Both the position numbers and the translations under genes were made by a program. From the NCBI GenBank assembly GCA_030697205.1, contig JAUYQP010000011.1, positions 33,677 through 97,676 on the forward strand: 64,000 bases of DNA. The letters are read 5' to 3'. Shown here piece after piece: positions 1-9,089 of this stretch. Each line of letters begins with the position of its first letter. Position 1 is the first letter of the stretch. The notes beneath the pieces were generated by a model. It was not told the DNA's origin, ran no database searches, and was given only the letters and a program-made list of their open reading frames with translations. The DNA comes from Mycobacteriales bacterium. GTDB taxonomy: Bacteria; Actinomycetota; Actinomycetes; Mycobacteriales; SCTD01.

Positions 1-305
1 TCGTGGAACTCATCGGGGTCGTCGAGGTCGCCGAGGCTCGCGACGGGGACGCTCAGCAAGGTGTCGCGCAGCGCCTCCGCGGCAGTGCGGTCCGCGACGC
101 CCTCGAAGAGCACGACGAGGCGGCCGCCCTGGTCGCGGCTGGTCGCGACGGTGAGCGGGCCGCGCTCCGCCGGGTCGGTCACGAGGACCGACCCGGCGGC
201 GTAGCGGACGCCGGGGTCGTCGGTGCGCACCTCGACGGTGACCTCGCCGCGGATCCCCTGCGGCCTGCCGATGCGACCGACGACGACGAGGTCGTCGGGC
301 TGCAC
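1..305 (-). CDS. rimM: Ribosome maturation factor RimM (3' end cut off by window edge)
   Basis: RimM helps mature the 30S subunit head together with ribosomal protein S19. About 101 codons are visible and the C-terminal part lies before position 1. The opening residues [16 protein letters not shown] are the classic RimM N-terminal start, followed by [12 protein letters not shown] and a stretch ending in [10 protein letters not shown] chose the GTG at 305 because the family motif follows within eight codons and the start sits four bases after the stop of the upstream KH gene. The order rpsP, KH gene, rimM on one strand is the standard bacterial arrangement and supports one transcript. Confidence 0.9.
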   Translation of the reverse strand, partial: MQPDDLVVVGRIGRPQGIRGEVTVEVRTDDPGVRYAAGSVLVTDPAERGPLTVATSRDQGGRLVVLFEGVADRTAAEALRDTLLSVPVASLGDLDDPDEFH

Positions 306-309
306 GGGA

Positions 310-549
310 CTAGCGGATCTCGTCGGTGTCGACGACGTCCACGCGCAGGCCACGGCCGCCGAGGGCGGTCATGACGGTGCGCAGGGCCTTGGCGGTGCGG
401 CCGTTGCGGCCGATCACCTTGCCGAGGTCCTCCGGGTTGACGCGCACCTCGAGAGTGCGGCCGCGCCGGTTGGTGACGAGGTCGACCGTGACGTCGTCGG
501 GGTTGTCGACGATGCCCTTGACGAGGTGCTCGAGGGCGTTCTCGAGCAC
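310..549 (-). CDS. khpA: KH-domain RNA-binding protein, KhpA/YlqC family
   Basis: Small single KH-domain protein (79 aa) of the family that sits between rpsP and rimM and binds RNA, in other bacteria as a partner of KhpB. The GxxG loop is visible as IGRNGR at about residues 46-51, inside the expected pattern of a VRVNPEDLG strand-turn followed by TAKALRTVM. The start is GTG at 549, which overlaps the TAG stop of rpsP by one base (TAGTG), so translation is probably coupled. Length matches the family (75-80 aa). Confidence 0.9.
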   Translation of the reverse strand: MLENALEHLVKGIVDNPDDVTVDLVTNRRGRTLEVRVNPEDLGKVIGRNGRTAKALRTVMTALGGRGLRVDVVDTDEIR

Positions 550-1145
550 TACTCGGCGGCCGTCTCGTCGGCAGCCGGGGCCTCAGCCTCGGCGGCAGGA
601 GCCTCGTCAGCAGGGGCCTCGGCGGCAGGGGCCTCGGCGGCGGGAGCCTCGGCGGCCTCGGGTGCGGGGGCCTCGGCGGCGGGGGCGTCCTCAGCGACGG
701 GAGCCTCAGCCGGAGCCTCGGTGGCGTCGGCAGCGGGAGCGGCCTCGTCGGCAGCCTTCTTGGGGGCGGCCTTCTTCTTCGGGGTCGTCGCGGCACCGGC
801 GGCCTCGACGCTCTCGAGCGCGGCGGCGGCGAAGACGGCCTTCTTGTCGGCCTTCGGCGCGGCGACGAGCATGGGCGGCGGCGCCGGGAGGCCCTTGAAC
901 TTCTGCCAGTCACCGGTGACCTTGAGGATCGCCGTCACGGGCTCGGTCGGCTGCGCGCCGACGCCCAGCCAGTAGGCGGCGCGCTCGCCGTCGACCTCGA
1001 TGAAGGAGGGGTCCTCCTTGGGGTGGTACTTGCCGATCGTCTCGATGACGCGGCCCTCGCGCTTGGTGCGGGCGTCGGCGACGACGATGCGGTAGTAGGG
1101 CGCGCGCATCTTGCCGAGACGCATGAGCTTGATCTTGACTGCCAC
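549..1145 (-). CDS. rpsP: 30S ribosomal protein S16 with long Ala/Glu/Pro-rich tail
   Basis: Primary rRNA-binding protein of the small subunit. The first ~85 residues are canonical S16 ([20 protein letters not shown], then [17 protein letters not shown] and the GAQPTEPV segment). The protein is 198 aa, more than twice the usual 80-90. After a short basic stretch ([15 protein letters not shown]) it carries roughly 60 residues built almost only of Ala, Glu, Pro and Asp. The start is GTG at 1145, eight bases after a GGAG Shine-Dalgarno. Extended S16 tails are known in actinobacteria, but this one is long and low in complexity. It ends in a one-base overlap with the KH gene. Confidence 0.95.
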   Translation of the reverse strand: MAVKIKLMRLGKMRAPYYRIVVADARTKREGRVIETIGKYHPKEDPSFIEVDGERAAYWLGVGAQPTEPVTAILKVTGDWQKFKGLPAPPPMLVAAPKADKKAVFAAAALESVEAAGAATTPKKKAAPKKAADEAAPAADATEAPAEAPVAEDAPAAEAPAPEAAEAPAAEAPAAEAPADEAPAAEAEAPAADETAAE

Positions 1146-1408
1146 GGGGTGTTGCTCCAGTCGTACGGGCGTGGGTGAGCGGCCGGTCTGCGCGTGGGGG
1201 TGCGCTGCGGCCGCATCGTGCGGACCCGCCAGGGACGGGTAGAGGGCCGTCGTCCAGCGGTGACTCGCCGACCAGTGTGCCAGAACCCGCGCCGGGACCG
1301 TACGGGCGGACCCCGACCGGCCGTCACAGGAGCGGTCGGTGAGGGACCTCACAGGACGAGTCGGGCAGGCAGGCCCCACAGCGGCCCTCGCGCTGCGACC
1401 CTGGTGGG
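1146..1408. other. Divergent intergenic region rpsP / MFS gene
   Basis: This 263-base gap separates the minus-strand rpsP operon from the plus-strand exporter gene, so it must hold at least the rpsP promoter. The only structured element I see is a dyad at 1339-1352 with arms GTGAGG and CCTCAC around two bases, about 57 bases before the exporter start. This is the kind of short palindrome used by TetR- or GntR-type repressors, but no regulator gene is adjacent. No RNA gene or small ORF with coding character was found. Confidence 0.35.
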
Positions 1409-2662
1409 GTGACCGCCGCCGACCTCGACGCAGCTCAGCACGCGTCCCCGGGTGCGGCGCCGACCGGGCTGTGGCGGTCGCCGGGGCTGCGGTCGCTGTT
1501 CGCGGCGTCGACGACCGCCCGGCTGGCCAACGAGTCGGCCCGGGTCGCGATGGTGCTGCTCGTGCTGGACCGCACCGGGTCACCGGCGCTCGCGGGAGGG
1601 CTGGTCGCCGCGGCCACGATCCCGTCGCTGGTCACCGGCCCGCTGCTCGGGGCCTGGCTCGACCGCACCGCCCACCGGCGCTCGGCGTTCGTCGCCAACC
1701 AGCTGCTGCTCCTGCTCGCGCTGGTCGGCCTGCTGTCGGTCTCCGCGACGACCCCGCCGGTGGCGGTGCTCGCGCTGGGGCTCGCCGCCGGGCTGACGAG
1801 CCCGGTGCTCACCGGCGGCTTCACCGGCCTGATCGCCCCGCTCGTCCCGCGGGCCGACCTGCGCCGGGCCTACGGCGCGGAGGCCACCTCCTACAACGTC
1901 GCGTCCGTCGCCGGGCCCGCCCTCGCGGGCGCGCTCGCCGGGCTGGTCGACCCGGCCGCCGCGGTCACGGCCGCGGCGGTGCTGTCCGCGGTCGCGCTCG
2001 CGGTGGTGCTGCGGGTGCCGATGCCGCGCGGCGAGGCACCGGCCGGCACGCCCGTGCTGCGCAGCGTGGCCCGCGCGCTCCGTCACCTCGTCACGAGCCC
2101 GCCGCTGCGCGCCACGACCCTCGCGACGACGGCCAGCTTCGGCGGCATGGGCGCGCTCCCCGTCGTCCTCCCCCTGCTCGCGGTGGAGCTCGGCGCCGGC
2201 GCCGCGGCGTCCGGCGCGCTGCTGAGCTGCTTCGCCCTCGGCGCGCTCGCCGGGTCGCTCGGCGTCGCGGCCCGGACCCCGCGCACCGGCCCGCTGCGCA
2301 CCGCGCTGCTCGGCATCGCCGGCCTGGCCGTCGCCTTCGGCGCGCTCGCCCTCGCCCCGACGCTGCCCGTCGCGCTGGTCGTCATCGCGATCGCGGGGGC
2401 GCTCGAGGGACCGGTCTTCGCCGCGACCCTCACCGTCCGCGAGCTGCACACCCCCGGCTGGATGCGCACCCAGGTCGTCACGACCGCCGCCAGCCTGAAG
2501 TTCGCGGCCTTCGCGGTCGGCAGCGCCGTCACCGGTGCGGTCGCCGCGACCCACGGACCGCGGGTCGGCACCGCCGTCCTCGCCGGCGCGCAGGTGCTGG
2601 CCCTTGTCCTCGCCGCACTGGCCCTGAGGACAAGCAAGGCCTCCCCCGCACGCCACTCCTGA
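1409..2662 (+). CDS. Major facilitator superfamily transporter
   Basis: Integral membrane exporter of 417 aa with the length and alternating hydrophobic/short-loop pattern of a 12-helix MFS protein. The loop between helices 2 and 3 ([12 protein letters not shown], about residues 87-98) has the basic, Asp-containing character of MFS motif A. The second half starts after a cytoplasmic linker near residue 215 ([19 protein letters not shown]). Resemblance is to drug and metabolite efflux proteins of the DHA type; the substrate cannot be read from sequence. The start is GTG at 1409 and no partner regulator is next to it. It stands alone and co-directional with the secreted esterase 54 bases downstream. 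Confidence 0.8.
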   Translation: MTAADLDAAQHASPGAAPTGLWRSPGLRSLFAASTTARLANESARVAMVLLVLDRTGSPALAGGLVAAATIPSLVTGPLLGAWLDRTAHRRSAFVANQLLLLLALVGLLSVSATTPPVAVLALGLAAGLTSPVLTGGFTGLIAPLVPRADLRRAYGAEATSYNVASVAGPALAGALAGLVDPAAAVTAAAVLSAVALAVVLRVPMPRGEAPAGTPVLRSVARALRHLVTSPPLRATTLATTASFGGMGALPVVLPLLAVELGAGAAASGALLSCFALGALAGSLGVAARTPRTGPLRTALLGIAGLAVAFGALALAPTLPVALVVIAIAGALEGPVFAATLTVRELHTPGWMRTQVVTTAASLKFAAFAVGSAVTGAVAATHGPRVGTAVLAGAQVLALVLAALALRTSKASPARHS

Positions 2663-2716
2663 GGCGAGCGGCGCGTGCCGATGGACCGGCATCCGCCCCT
2701 GACCCAGGAGACCGCT

Positions 2717-3628
2717 GTGCGCGCGCTCGCGACCGCCCTCGTTACGACCGGCCTGCTGGCCGGGCTGCTGGCAACCGCCTCGCCCGCGGCCGCGGGGACG
2801 ACGACAACCGTCTCGACGGAGACCGAGCCGGCGCGCGCGCTCTCGTCGTACACCACCACCTCCGACGGGGTGCCGCGCTTCCGCATCGGTGAGACCGAGC
2901 TGCCGCCGCCCGTCGCGGCGGGCCAGGCCTTCCTCGGCGAGCTCGAGTGGCGCAGCGGGACCGTGCTGCGGCGGGTGCGGGTCTACGTGCCGTCGACGGC
3001 GAAGCCGACGGCCCCACTGCTGGTGAGCCTGCACGGCCTGCGCAACACCGTCAGCCAGGCCGAGCGGCAGCAGCGCTGGCGGCAGGGCGCCTTCGAGCGC
3101 GGCGCGGTCGTCGCCTGGGCCGGTGGCCTCGAGTCGTCGTGGAACGCCCACGGCTGCTGCGGTGCGGCGCGCGACACCGGCGTCGACGACGACGCCTACC
3201 TCGACCGGGTCCGCGCGATCGTCGCCGCGCTGCACCCGGTGGACCGTCGCCGCGTCTTCCTGGCCGGCTTCAGCAACGGCGCGATGATGGCCTACCGCTA
3301 CGCCTGCGAGCGGCCGGGCGTCGTCGCGGGCATCCTCGCGGTCGCGGGCACGATGACCTCGCCGTGCCGCCCCCGCTCGGCCGTCGCGGTGCTGTCGGTC
3401 CACGGCACCGCCGACACCCGCGTGCCCCTGGGCGGCACCGCCTGGAGTGCGGCCCTCGGGACGCGGCTCCCGCCGGCGCGCGACGCCGTCCGGCGCTACG
3501 CCGCGGTCGGCAGCGGGGTGCGTTCGGTCATCCGCACCGGGCTCGGCCACGCGTGGCCGACCACGAGCCAGGGGTACGACGCCACCGGTCAGGGCTGGCG
3601 CTTCCTGATGGCGCACCCGCGCCCGTAG
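2717..3628 (+). CDS. Secreted esterase, LpqC / PHB-depolymerase-like alpha/beta hydrolase
   Basis: Predicted exported serine hydrolase of the esterase/poly(3-hydroxybutyrate) depolymerase family. I set the start at GTG 2717, seven bases after AGGAG, which gives 303 aa beginning with a clean signal peptide (RALATALVTTGLLAGLLA, cleavage near the ASPAAAG segment). The oxyanion region is LVSLHG at ~102-107, the nucleophile Ser186 lies in GFSNG, Asp233 in HGTAD and His278 in GLGHAWP, so the triad is complete. A CC pair at 147-148 in the segment before the DDDAYLDRV helix is typical of the family. It converges on the next gene with only three bases between stops. Natural substrate unknown. Confidence 0.82.
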   Translation: MRALATALVTTGLLAGLLATASPAAAGTTTTVSTETEPARALSSYTTTSDGVPRFRIGETELPPPVAAGQAFLGELEWRSGTVLRRVRVYVPSTAKPTAPLLVSLHGLRNTVSQAERQQRWRQGAFERGAVVAWAGGLESSWNAHGCCGAARDTGVDDDAYLDRVRAIVAALHPVDRRRVFLAGFSNGAMMAYRYACERPGVVAGILAVAGTMTSPCRPRSAVAVLSVHGTADTRVPLGGTAWSAALGTRLPPARDAVRRYAAVGSGVRSVIRTGLGHAWPTTSQGYDATGQGWRFLMAHPRP

Positions 3629-3631
3629 GCC

Positions 3632-5290
3632 TCACAGCCCGCAGCTGCTCACCTTGAGCTTGGCGATCCGGGTCGACCAGTTGAAGCTCCCGCCGGACGT
3701 CAGGTACTCGCTGGTGAACCAGAAGGTGCAGTCGTCGCTCGGGTCGACATCCATCGAGCTGTAGTCACCCCAGCGCGACAGACCGACCTGGCTGCCTGCT
3801 CCCGCGATGATCGACACCTCGTCCCCGAGCGTGCCGGTCGCCTCGGCGGAGCCGGCCGGCCGGCCGGCCCAGCGCAGTGCCGGGGATATCGAGCCGCTCG
3901 ACGCGCTGTAGGCCAGTGCGATGTCACCGGCACGGTTCATCGCGATGCTGCCCATCCAGCGACTGGTGGCGTCCGGGGCGTAGGTGCCCTGCTGCTCCAC
4001 GGCGAGGCCGCTGCCGCTCGGACGCAACTCGTACCAGCGCGGCGCGAGGACCCCGGAGCCGTTGCCCACCGAGTGGTTCACCAGCAGCGATTGGGTGCCA
4101 CCCCTGTTGCGGTAGGCCAGCCGGTACATCAGCCGGTCGGCGAGCCCGTCGAGCTTCTGGGTGGTGCCCGGCTGCGAGACGCAGGCCCCGCTGCAGGGGG
4201 CAGACCAGGCGGCGGTGCCGCTGACGTCGACGGGTCCGGTGAACCGGCTGTTGGCGGTCGTGGTCCAGTCGACCTTGAGCCGCCACAGCCGCAGCTTGCC
4301 GCTGGAGACGTTGAGGACGTAGGCGTCGGTCCCTGTGGGCGCAGCGGTGGGTCCGTCCTGGTCGGCCGGCATGAGGCTGGCGTAGGACTTCGTCTTGAAG
4401 CACTGCTGCGCCGCGGGCGCTCCGGTAATCATCTTCGCCCGGTCCAGCGCGCAGGCCTCGGCGCCGTTGAAGGTCCTGCCCTGCCTGAAGGTGTTGTAGG
4501 TGACGACGTAGGAGCCGGGCCACACCCCGATCTTCGGGTAGTCCGGGAAGTCGGTGCCGTAGGAGTAGGCGTAGGCCCAGTACTCGCCCGTGGGGTCGGA
4601 GGTCTTCGAGACGGCGACGCACTCGAGGTAGGGAGCCTTGTCCGCGACGAACTGTGAGAACAGCCAGCGGCCGTTGTCCTGGTCGTACTGCACGACGGGG
4701 TCGCCGTCGTCACGTGTCGCGCAGCGCCCACCTGCGGTGCCCACGAGACCGCCGAACAGCGTGCTGCCCAGGAACGCCGGCGTCACCAGCTTCCCTGCTG
4801 CGACCTTCACCGTCCCGTCCGCGTTCAGCACGTCGTTCTTGGCGTAGACGCCGACCATCACGTTGACGGTCTGCACGACGCGGTCGAGACCGACAGCCGC
4901 GTTGGTGTCCGGCGGGGCGTACTTCATGGTGAAGGTCGTCTCCCCGACGCCCAGCCCGAGGAAGCTCGACGAGTCGGTCACCGCAGTGCCGCTCGCCGTC
5001 GAGCTGCCCGCGACGCCAGCCTGGCGCACCGGGTCGGCCAGCCCTCGCGGCGCGCCGTCGGGGACGGTGGGGTTCTCCCGCTCGCCGACGGCCTGGCTGC
5101 TGAGGCGCCGCGGGGCGCTCCGCACCGCAGGAGTGCTGCCCCGAGCCACCAGCGGGCGGTCGACGCGCTCGTTGACCGGGGGGCCGGGAGGTGCAGCGCT
5201 CGACGGTGTCGCGCCGGCGAAGGCCGCCGCGGTCACGGTCAGGCCGGCGAGGGCGGCGGCGACGAGCAGGCGTGAGCGTCTTTCGGCCAC
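3632..5290 (-). CDS. Secreted protein of unknown function
   Basis: 552 aa starting at GTG 5290, six bases after AGGA. It begins with a signal peptide (arginine-rich start, then LLVAAALAGLTVTAAAFAGA, followed by a Pro/Ala linker). The mature part has a PPDTNAAVGLDRVVQTVN segment near residue 130 and repeated Trp/Tyr-rich strands such as DNGRWLFSQFV, GEYWAYAYSYG and RLWRLKVDW, suggesting a beta-propeller-like extracellular fold. Several Cys residues (CVAVSK, CSGACVS, DDCTFWF) could form disulfides. I do not recognise catalytic residues. It resembles large exported proteins seen in soil bacteria; the role may be cell-surface or polymer binding, which is inference only. Confidence 0.7.
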   Translation of the reverse strand: MAERRSRLLVAAALAGLTVTAAAFAGATPSSAAPPGPPVNERVDRPLVARGSTPAVRSAPRRLSSQAVGERENPTVPDGAPRGLADPVRQAGVAGSSTASGTAVTDSSSFLGLGVGETTFTMKYAPPDTNAAVGLDRVVQTVNVMVGVYAKNDVLNADGTVKVAAGKLVTPAFLGSTLFGGLVGTAGGRCATRDDGDPVVQYDQDNGRWLFSQFVADKAPYLECVAVSKTSDPTGEYWAYAYSYGTDFPDYPKIGVWPGSYVVTYNTFRQGRTFNGAEACALDRAKMITGAPAAQQCFKTKSYASLMPADQDGPTAAPTGTDAYVLNVSSGKLRLWRLKVDWTTTANSRFTGPVDVSGTAAWSAPCSGACVSQPGTTQKLDGLADRLMYRLAYRNRGGTQSLLVNHSVGNGSGVLAPRWYELRPSGSGLAVEQQGTYAPDATSRWMGSIAMNRAGDIALAYSASSGSISPALRWAGRPAGSAEATGTLGDEVSIIAGAGSQVGLSRWGDYSSMDVDPSDDCTFWFTSEYLTSGGSFNWSTRIAKLKVSSCGL

Positions 5291-5420
5291 GGGAGTTCCT
5301 GAGGACGGGCGGCAGCACACTGCCGCAGCGAGGTGCTACCGCGAGGCTAGGTGAGGCGCGAGGCGCCCGCCATGACCCGATGTGACCACTTTTCCCGAAC
5401 GCAGGGGGGCCGAGAAGGGG

Positions 5421-6992
5421 CTACCGCGGACGGCGCAGACCCAGCGGGTCGGGGCGGTCGTCGCCCGATCCGCCGGGCAGACCGAGCGGATTGCCAGCTC
5501 CCGGCGGCAGCTGCGGGAAGCCCTGCGGCAGACCGGGAGGCAGGCCGGGCGGCAGGCCCTGCGGCAGGCCGGGCTGCTGCTTCGGGCCGCCACCGGCGCG
5601 ACCGGGGCCCTTCTTGCCCTTCTTGCCGGTGGACTTGCCCTGCGCGCGCTTGGCCTTGCGGCCCATGCCCGGGATCCCTGGCATGCCGGGCATCCCGCCC
5701 ATGCTCTTCATCATCTTGCGGGCCTCGTCGAAGCGGTCGACGAGGTTGTTGACCTCACTGACGGTGACGCCGGAGCCCTTCGCGATGCGCAACCGGCGCG
5801 AGCCGTTGAGGACCTTCGCGTCGCGCCGCTCCTGCGGGGTCATCGACTGGATGATCGCGGCGATCCGGTCGATGTCGCGGTCGTCGACGGAGTTGAGGGC
5901 CTCCTTCACCTGACCCATGCCCGGGAGCATCCCGAGCAGCGAGGTGATGGAGCCCATCTTCTTGATCTGCTGCATCTGCTCGAGGAAGTCCTCGAGGTCG
6001 AAGTCGCCGCCGGCCTGGAGCTTGCCGGCCATCTTCTCCGCGGTGGCCTGGTCGTAGACCTTCTCGGCCTGCTCGATCAGGGTCATGACGTCACCCATGC
6101 CGAGGATGCGCGAGGCCATCCGCTCGGGGTGGAAGACGTCGAAGTCGTCGAGCTTCTCGCCGGTGGAGGCGAACATGATCGGCTGGCCGGTGAGGTGGCG
6201 CACCGACAGCGCCGCACCGCCGCGCGCGTCGCCGTCGAGCTTGGTGAGGACGACGCCGGTGAAGCCGACGCCGTCCTGGAAGGCCTGCGCGGTGACGACG
6301 GCGTCCTGGCCGATCATCGCGTCGACGACGAAGAGCACCTCGTCGGGCTGCACCGCGTCGCGGATGTCGGCGGCCTGCTGCATCAGCTCGGCGTCGATGC
6401 CGAGGCGGCCAGCGGTGTCGACGACGACGACGTCGTAGTTCATCCGGCGGGCCTGCGCGACGGCCGTGCGCGCGGCGTCGACGGGGTCGCCGACGCCACT
6501 GCCCGGGTAGGGCGCCCAGACGTCGACCCCGGCCTGCCCGCCGACGACCTGCAGCTGCTGCACGGCGTTGGGGCGCTGCAGGTCGCAGGCGACGAGCAGC
6601 GGCGCGTGGCCCTGGGCCTTGAGGTGCTTGGCGAGCTTGCCGGCCAGCGTCGTCTTGCCGGCGCCCTGCAGGCCGGCCAGCATGATGACGGTCGGGGCGG
6701 TCTTGGCGTAGCGGACCAGGCGGGTCTCGCCGCCGAGGATCGCCACCAGCTCCTCGTTGACGATCTTGATGACCTGCTGGGCCGGGTTGAGGGCCTTGGA
6801 GACCTCCTCGCCGCGCGCCCGCTCCTTGACGTTGGCGATGAAGTCCTTCACCACCGGCAGGGCGACGTCGGCCTCGAGCAGCGCCACCCGGATCTCGCGG
6901 GCCGTCGCGTCGATGTCAGCGTCGGACAGCCGGCCCTTGCCGCGCAGGGACGTGAAGACCTTGTCGAGCCGGTCGGAGAGGGTGTCGAACAC
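5421..6992 (-). CDS. ffh: Signal recognition particle protein Ffh
   Basis: SRP GTPase that binds 4.5S RNA and signal sequences and docks with FtsY to deliver nascent membrane proteins. All parts are present in 523 aa: N domain; G1 as GLQGAGKTT near residue 107; DTAGRLG near 191; TKLDGDARGG near 248; then the methionine-rich M domain (KKMGSITSLLGMLPGMG, MMKSMGGMPGMPG). The last ~50 residues are a Gly/Pro/Gln tail (PGLPQGLPPGLPPG). The start is GTG at 6992 with a TAGGCT hexamer six bases before it and no Shine-Dalgarno, so the message may be leaderless. It is the partner of ftsY at 14903. Confidence 0.96.
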   Translation of the reverse strand: MFDTLSDRLDKVFTSLRGKGRLSDADIDATAREIRVALLEADVALPVVKDFIANVKERARGEEVSKALNPAQQVIKIVNEELVAILGGETRLVRYAKTAPTVIMLAGLQGAGKTTLAGKLAKHLKAQGHAPLLVACDLQRPNAVQQLQVVGGQAGVDVWAPYPGSGVGDPVDAARTAVAQARRMNYDVVVVDTAGRLGIDAELMQQAADIRDAVQPDEVLFVVDAMIGQDAVVTAQAFQDGVGFTGVVLTKLDGDARGGAALSVRHLTGQPIMFASTGEKLDDFDVFHPERMASRILGMGDVMTLIEQAEKVYDQATAEKMAGKLQAGGDFDLEDFLEQMQQIKKMGSITSLLGMLPGMGQVKEALNSVDDRDIDRIAAIIQSMTPQERRDAKVLNGSRRLRIAKGSGVTVSEVNNLVDRFDEARKMMKSMGGMPGMPGIPGMGRKAKRAQGKSTGKKGKKGPGRAGGGPKQQPGLPQGLPPGLPPGLPQGFPQLPPGAGNPLGLPGGSGDDRPDPLGLRRPR

Positions 6993-6998
6993 GGGGCG

Positions 6999-7004
6999 AG
7001 CCTA
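6999..7004 (-). promoter_or_regulatory. Putative -10 element for leaderless ffh
   Basis: On the minus strand the hexamer TAGGCT ends six bases before the ffh GTG. This matches the TAnnnT form of actinobacterial -10 boxes at the distance that would put transcription start on the start codon. There is no purine-rich Shine-Dalgarno in between, and no clear -35 hexamer is visible. Confidence 0.45.
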
Positions 7005-7047
7005 GCCGGGGCAGGTGCGACCCCCGGTGCCGTCGAACCCCTCCCCC

Positions 7048-8982
7048 GTGAAGCGCACCCTCACCGCCCTCGCGCTGCTGCCCCTGCTCGCCCCGCTCGC
7101 CCACGGCGCGACCGGCGAGCCGCCCGCCCGGACAAAGCTGCCCTGGTCGGCGCCCGGCTTCGCCACCGCCGACGCCCGCGCCGGTGACCTCGCCCCGGAC
7201 GCGGTCGTCGAGGTGTCGCTCGTCCTGCCGCTGCGCGACGAGGCGGGCCTGCGCCGGCTCGTCGCGGACGTCAGCGACCCGCGGTCGTCGTCGTACCGCT
7301 CCTTCGTCAGCGCCGCGGAGGTCCGCGCCCGCTTCGCGCCGACCACCGGGCACGTCGCGGCCGTCGCCGGCTGGCTGCGCGGCGCGGGTCTCGAGGTCGG
7401 CACGGTGCCGCTCGGCCGCGGCTACGTCCCGGCGCGCGGCACCGTCGCGGCCGTCGAGCGGGCCTTCGCGACCGACCTCGCGCTCTACCGCGCCGGTGAC
7501 CGGCTGCTGCGCGCCCCGCTGCGCGCGCCGTCGGTCCCGGCCGACCTCGGGGTCGTCGGGGTCCGCGGCCTCGCCGACGAGCCGGTCGTCGAGCCCGAGC
7601 CCGGGACCAACCCCCTCCCCGTGCCGCTGCCGGACATGCCCAAGACCCCGGCCGACAGCACGCCGCCGGCCGCGATCGTCTACGCACTGCCCTGCTCGTC
7701 GTACGACGGGGCGGTCGTCCCGAAGGGCCTCCCCCGCTTCGAAGGCCGCGCCGTCGCCGCGGTCTCCTGCGGGACGACGGTGGCGCAGCAGCGCAAGGCG
7801 TACGCCGCAGACCGCCTGCTGGCCAAGGGGATCGACGGCAGCGGACAGACCGTCGTGGTCGTGGGGTCGCACGCCGTGCAGACGCTGCCCGGTGACGTCG
7901 CGGAGTGGTCGCGCCGGCGCGGCCTGCCGGCGCTGAAGCCCGGGCAGCTGACCCAGCTGTCCTACCCGAGCGCCTACCAGACCCCGACCGCCGAGCCGGT
8001 CCTGCGGCCGCAGGTGTGGGCGCTGCAGTCGCACATGATCGTGGAGAACCTCCACGCCATGGCGCCCGGCGCCGACCTCGTCTACCTCGGCACGACCTCG
8101 AGCCTCGACCTCACCAACGGCACGACCCTCGCCGTCGACGCCCACCTCGGCGACGTCGTCATGAACGGCTGGTACTCCGCCGGGGAGAACGCCAACGCCG
8201 CCACCATGGCCCAGCTCGAGCACACCGCGATGCAGGCGGCGGCGCAGGGCATCTCGCTGCTGTTCGCGACCGGCTCCATCGGCGACCTGTCCTCGCAGGG
8301 CGTGCAGCCCTCGCCGGTGTCGCCGGCCACCGAGCCGATGGTGACCGCGGTCGGTGCGACGTCGCTGCTCGTCGACAAGGCCGGCCGGACCCGCGAGGTC
8401 GGCTGGGCCAAGACGCAGCTGGTGCTGGAGGACGGTGTCTGGGAGGAGTCCGCGGCGTCGACCTTCCGCGGCAGCGGCGGTGGCGTGTCGGCGCTGCACG
8501 ACCAGCCCGACTACCAGCGCGGCGTCGTCCCGGCGCGGCTCGCCGAACGGGCCAACGGCACCCTCGGCCGCACCGTCCCCGACGTGGCCGTCAACGGTGA
8601 CGCCGAGACCGGCCTCATCATCGGGTTGACCCAGCGCTTCCCCGACGGCACCGACCGCTACGCCGAGCGCCGGCACGCCTCGGGCGAGTCCGCGACAGCG
8701 GTCTTCGCGGCGCTGGTCGCCCTGGCCAACGACGCCGCCGGTGGGCCGCTGGGCTTCCTCAACCCGCTGCTCTACCAGTCGCGCGCGACCCTGCACGACG
8801 TCGTCCCGTCGGGCCGGCTCGGTGCGAGGGTCCGCACCGAGTTCGTCGCCGGTGACCGCGGCGAGACCCGCAGGGTGCTGAAGGTCTTCGAGGCCTATGA
8901 GAGCAACCCGGCCGCGAAGGGCTACGACACCTCGACCGGCCTCGGCTCCCCCACCGCTGCCTTCTTCGCCCGCCTCGGCTGA
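7048..8982 (+). CDS. Secreted S53 (sedolisin/kumamolisin-like) peptidase homologue, catalytic acids apparently missing
   Basis: 644 aa from GTG 7048, where a signal peptide begins at once (KRTLTALALLPLLAPLAHG); GTG 7015 is an alternative start. Residues ~45-190 resemble the activation prodomain of S53 peptidases (SSSYRSFVSAAEVRARFAPT). The core follows, with the HAMAPGADLVYLG strand, ATGSIGDLSS (the usual Asp of the oxyanion site) and SGESATAVFAALVALAND at the position of the SGTS serine loop. The Glu and Asp of the Glu-Asp-Ser triad are expected just before HAMAPGA; here that segment reads WALQSHMIVEN with no acid at the right spacing. It may therefore be a pseudoenzyme. Divergent from ffh, convergent with glnD. 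Confidence 0.75.
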   Translation: MKRTLTALALLPLLAPLAHGATGEPPARTKLPWSAPGFATADARAGDLAPDAVVEVSLVLPLRDEAGLRRLVADVSDPRSSSYRSFVSAAEVRARFAPTTGHVAAVAGWLRGAGLEVGTVPLGRGYVPARGTVAAVERAFATDLALYRAGDRLLRAPLRAPSVPADLGVVGVRGLADEPVVEPEPGTNPLPVPLPDMPKTPADSTPPAAIVYALPCSSYDGAVVPKGLPRFEGRAVAAVSCGTTVAQQRKAYAADRLLAKGIDGSGQTVVVVGSHAVQTLPGDVAEWSRRRGLPALKPGQLTQLSYPSAYQTPTAEPVLRPQVWALQSHMIVENLHAMAPGADLVYLGTTSSLDLTNGTTLAVDAHLGDVVMNGWYSAGENANAATMAQLEHTAMQAAAQGISLLFATGSIGDLSSQGVQPSPVSPATEPMVTAVGATSLLVDKAGRTREVGWAKTQLVLEDGVWEESAASTFRGSGGGVSALHDQPDYQRGVVPARLAERANGTLGRTVPDVAVNGDAETGLIIGLTQRFPDGTDRYAERRHASGESATAVFAALVALANDAAGGPLGFLNPLLYQSRATLHDVVPSGRLGARVRTEFVAGDRGETRRVLKVFEAYESNPAAKGYDTSTGLGSPTAAFFARLG

Positions 8983-9019
8983 CCCGTCGCGCCTGCCCCA
9001 CCCCCCTCCTCCCCCGGAA

Positions 9020-9062
9020 CGTCCGCTCACCCGGACCCGCTCGCGCGGCGCCCGAGCGGACG
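9020..9062. terminator. Bidirectional terminator-like hairpin between S53 gene and glnD
   Basis: Arms CGTCCGCTC (9020-9028) and GAGCGGACG (9054-9062) are perfectly complementary over nine pairs, with a G+C-rich 25-base centre that can pair further. It lies in the 107-base gap between two converging genes. There is no T-run, as usual for this base composition. Confidence 0.55.
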
Positions 9063-9089
9063 CTGTCGTGGTCGGTGTGGTCAGGCGGG

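Noticed and set aside
1580..3616. A 678-codon open frame on the minus strand across the MFS and esterase genes
   Set aside because: Product is almost only Arg, Gly, Ala and Asp with no domain; it is the antisense reading of two well-supported plus-strand genes.
6916..9030. A 704-codon minus-strand frame over the S53 gene
   Set aside because: Low-information Arg/Gly/Asp-rich sequence, antisense to a gene with clear domain structure.
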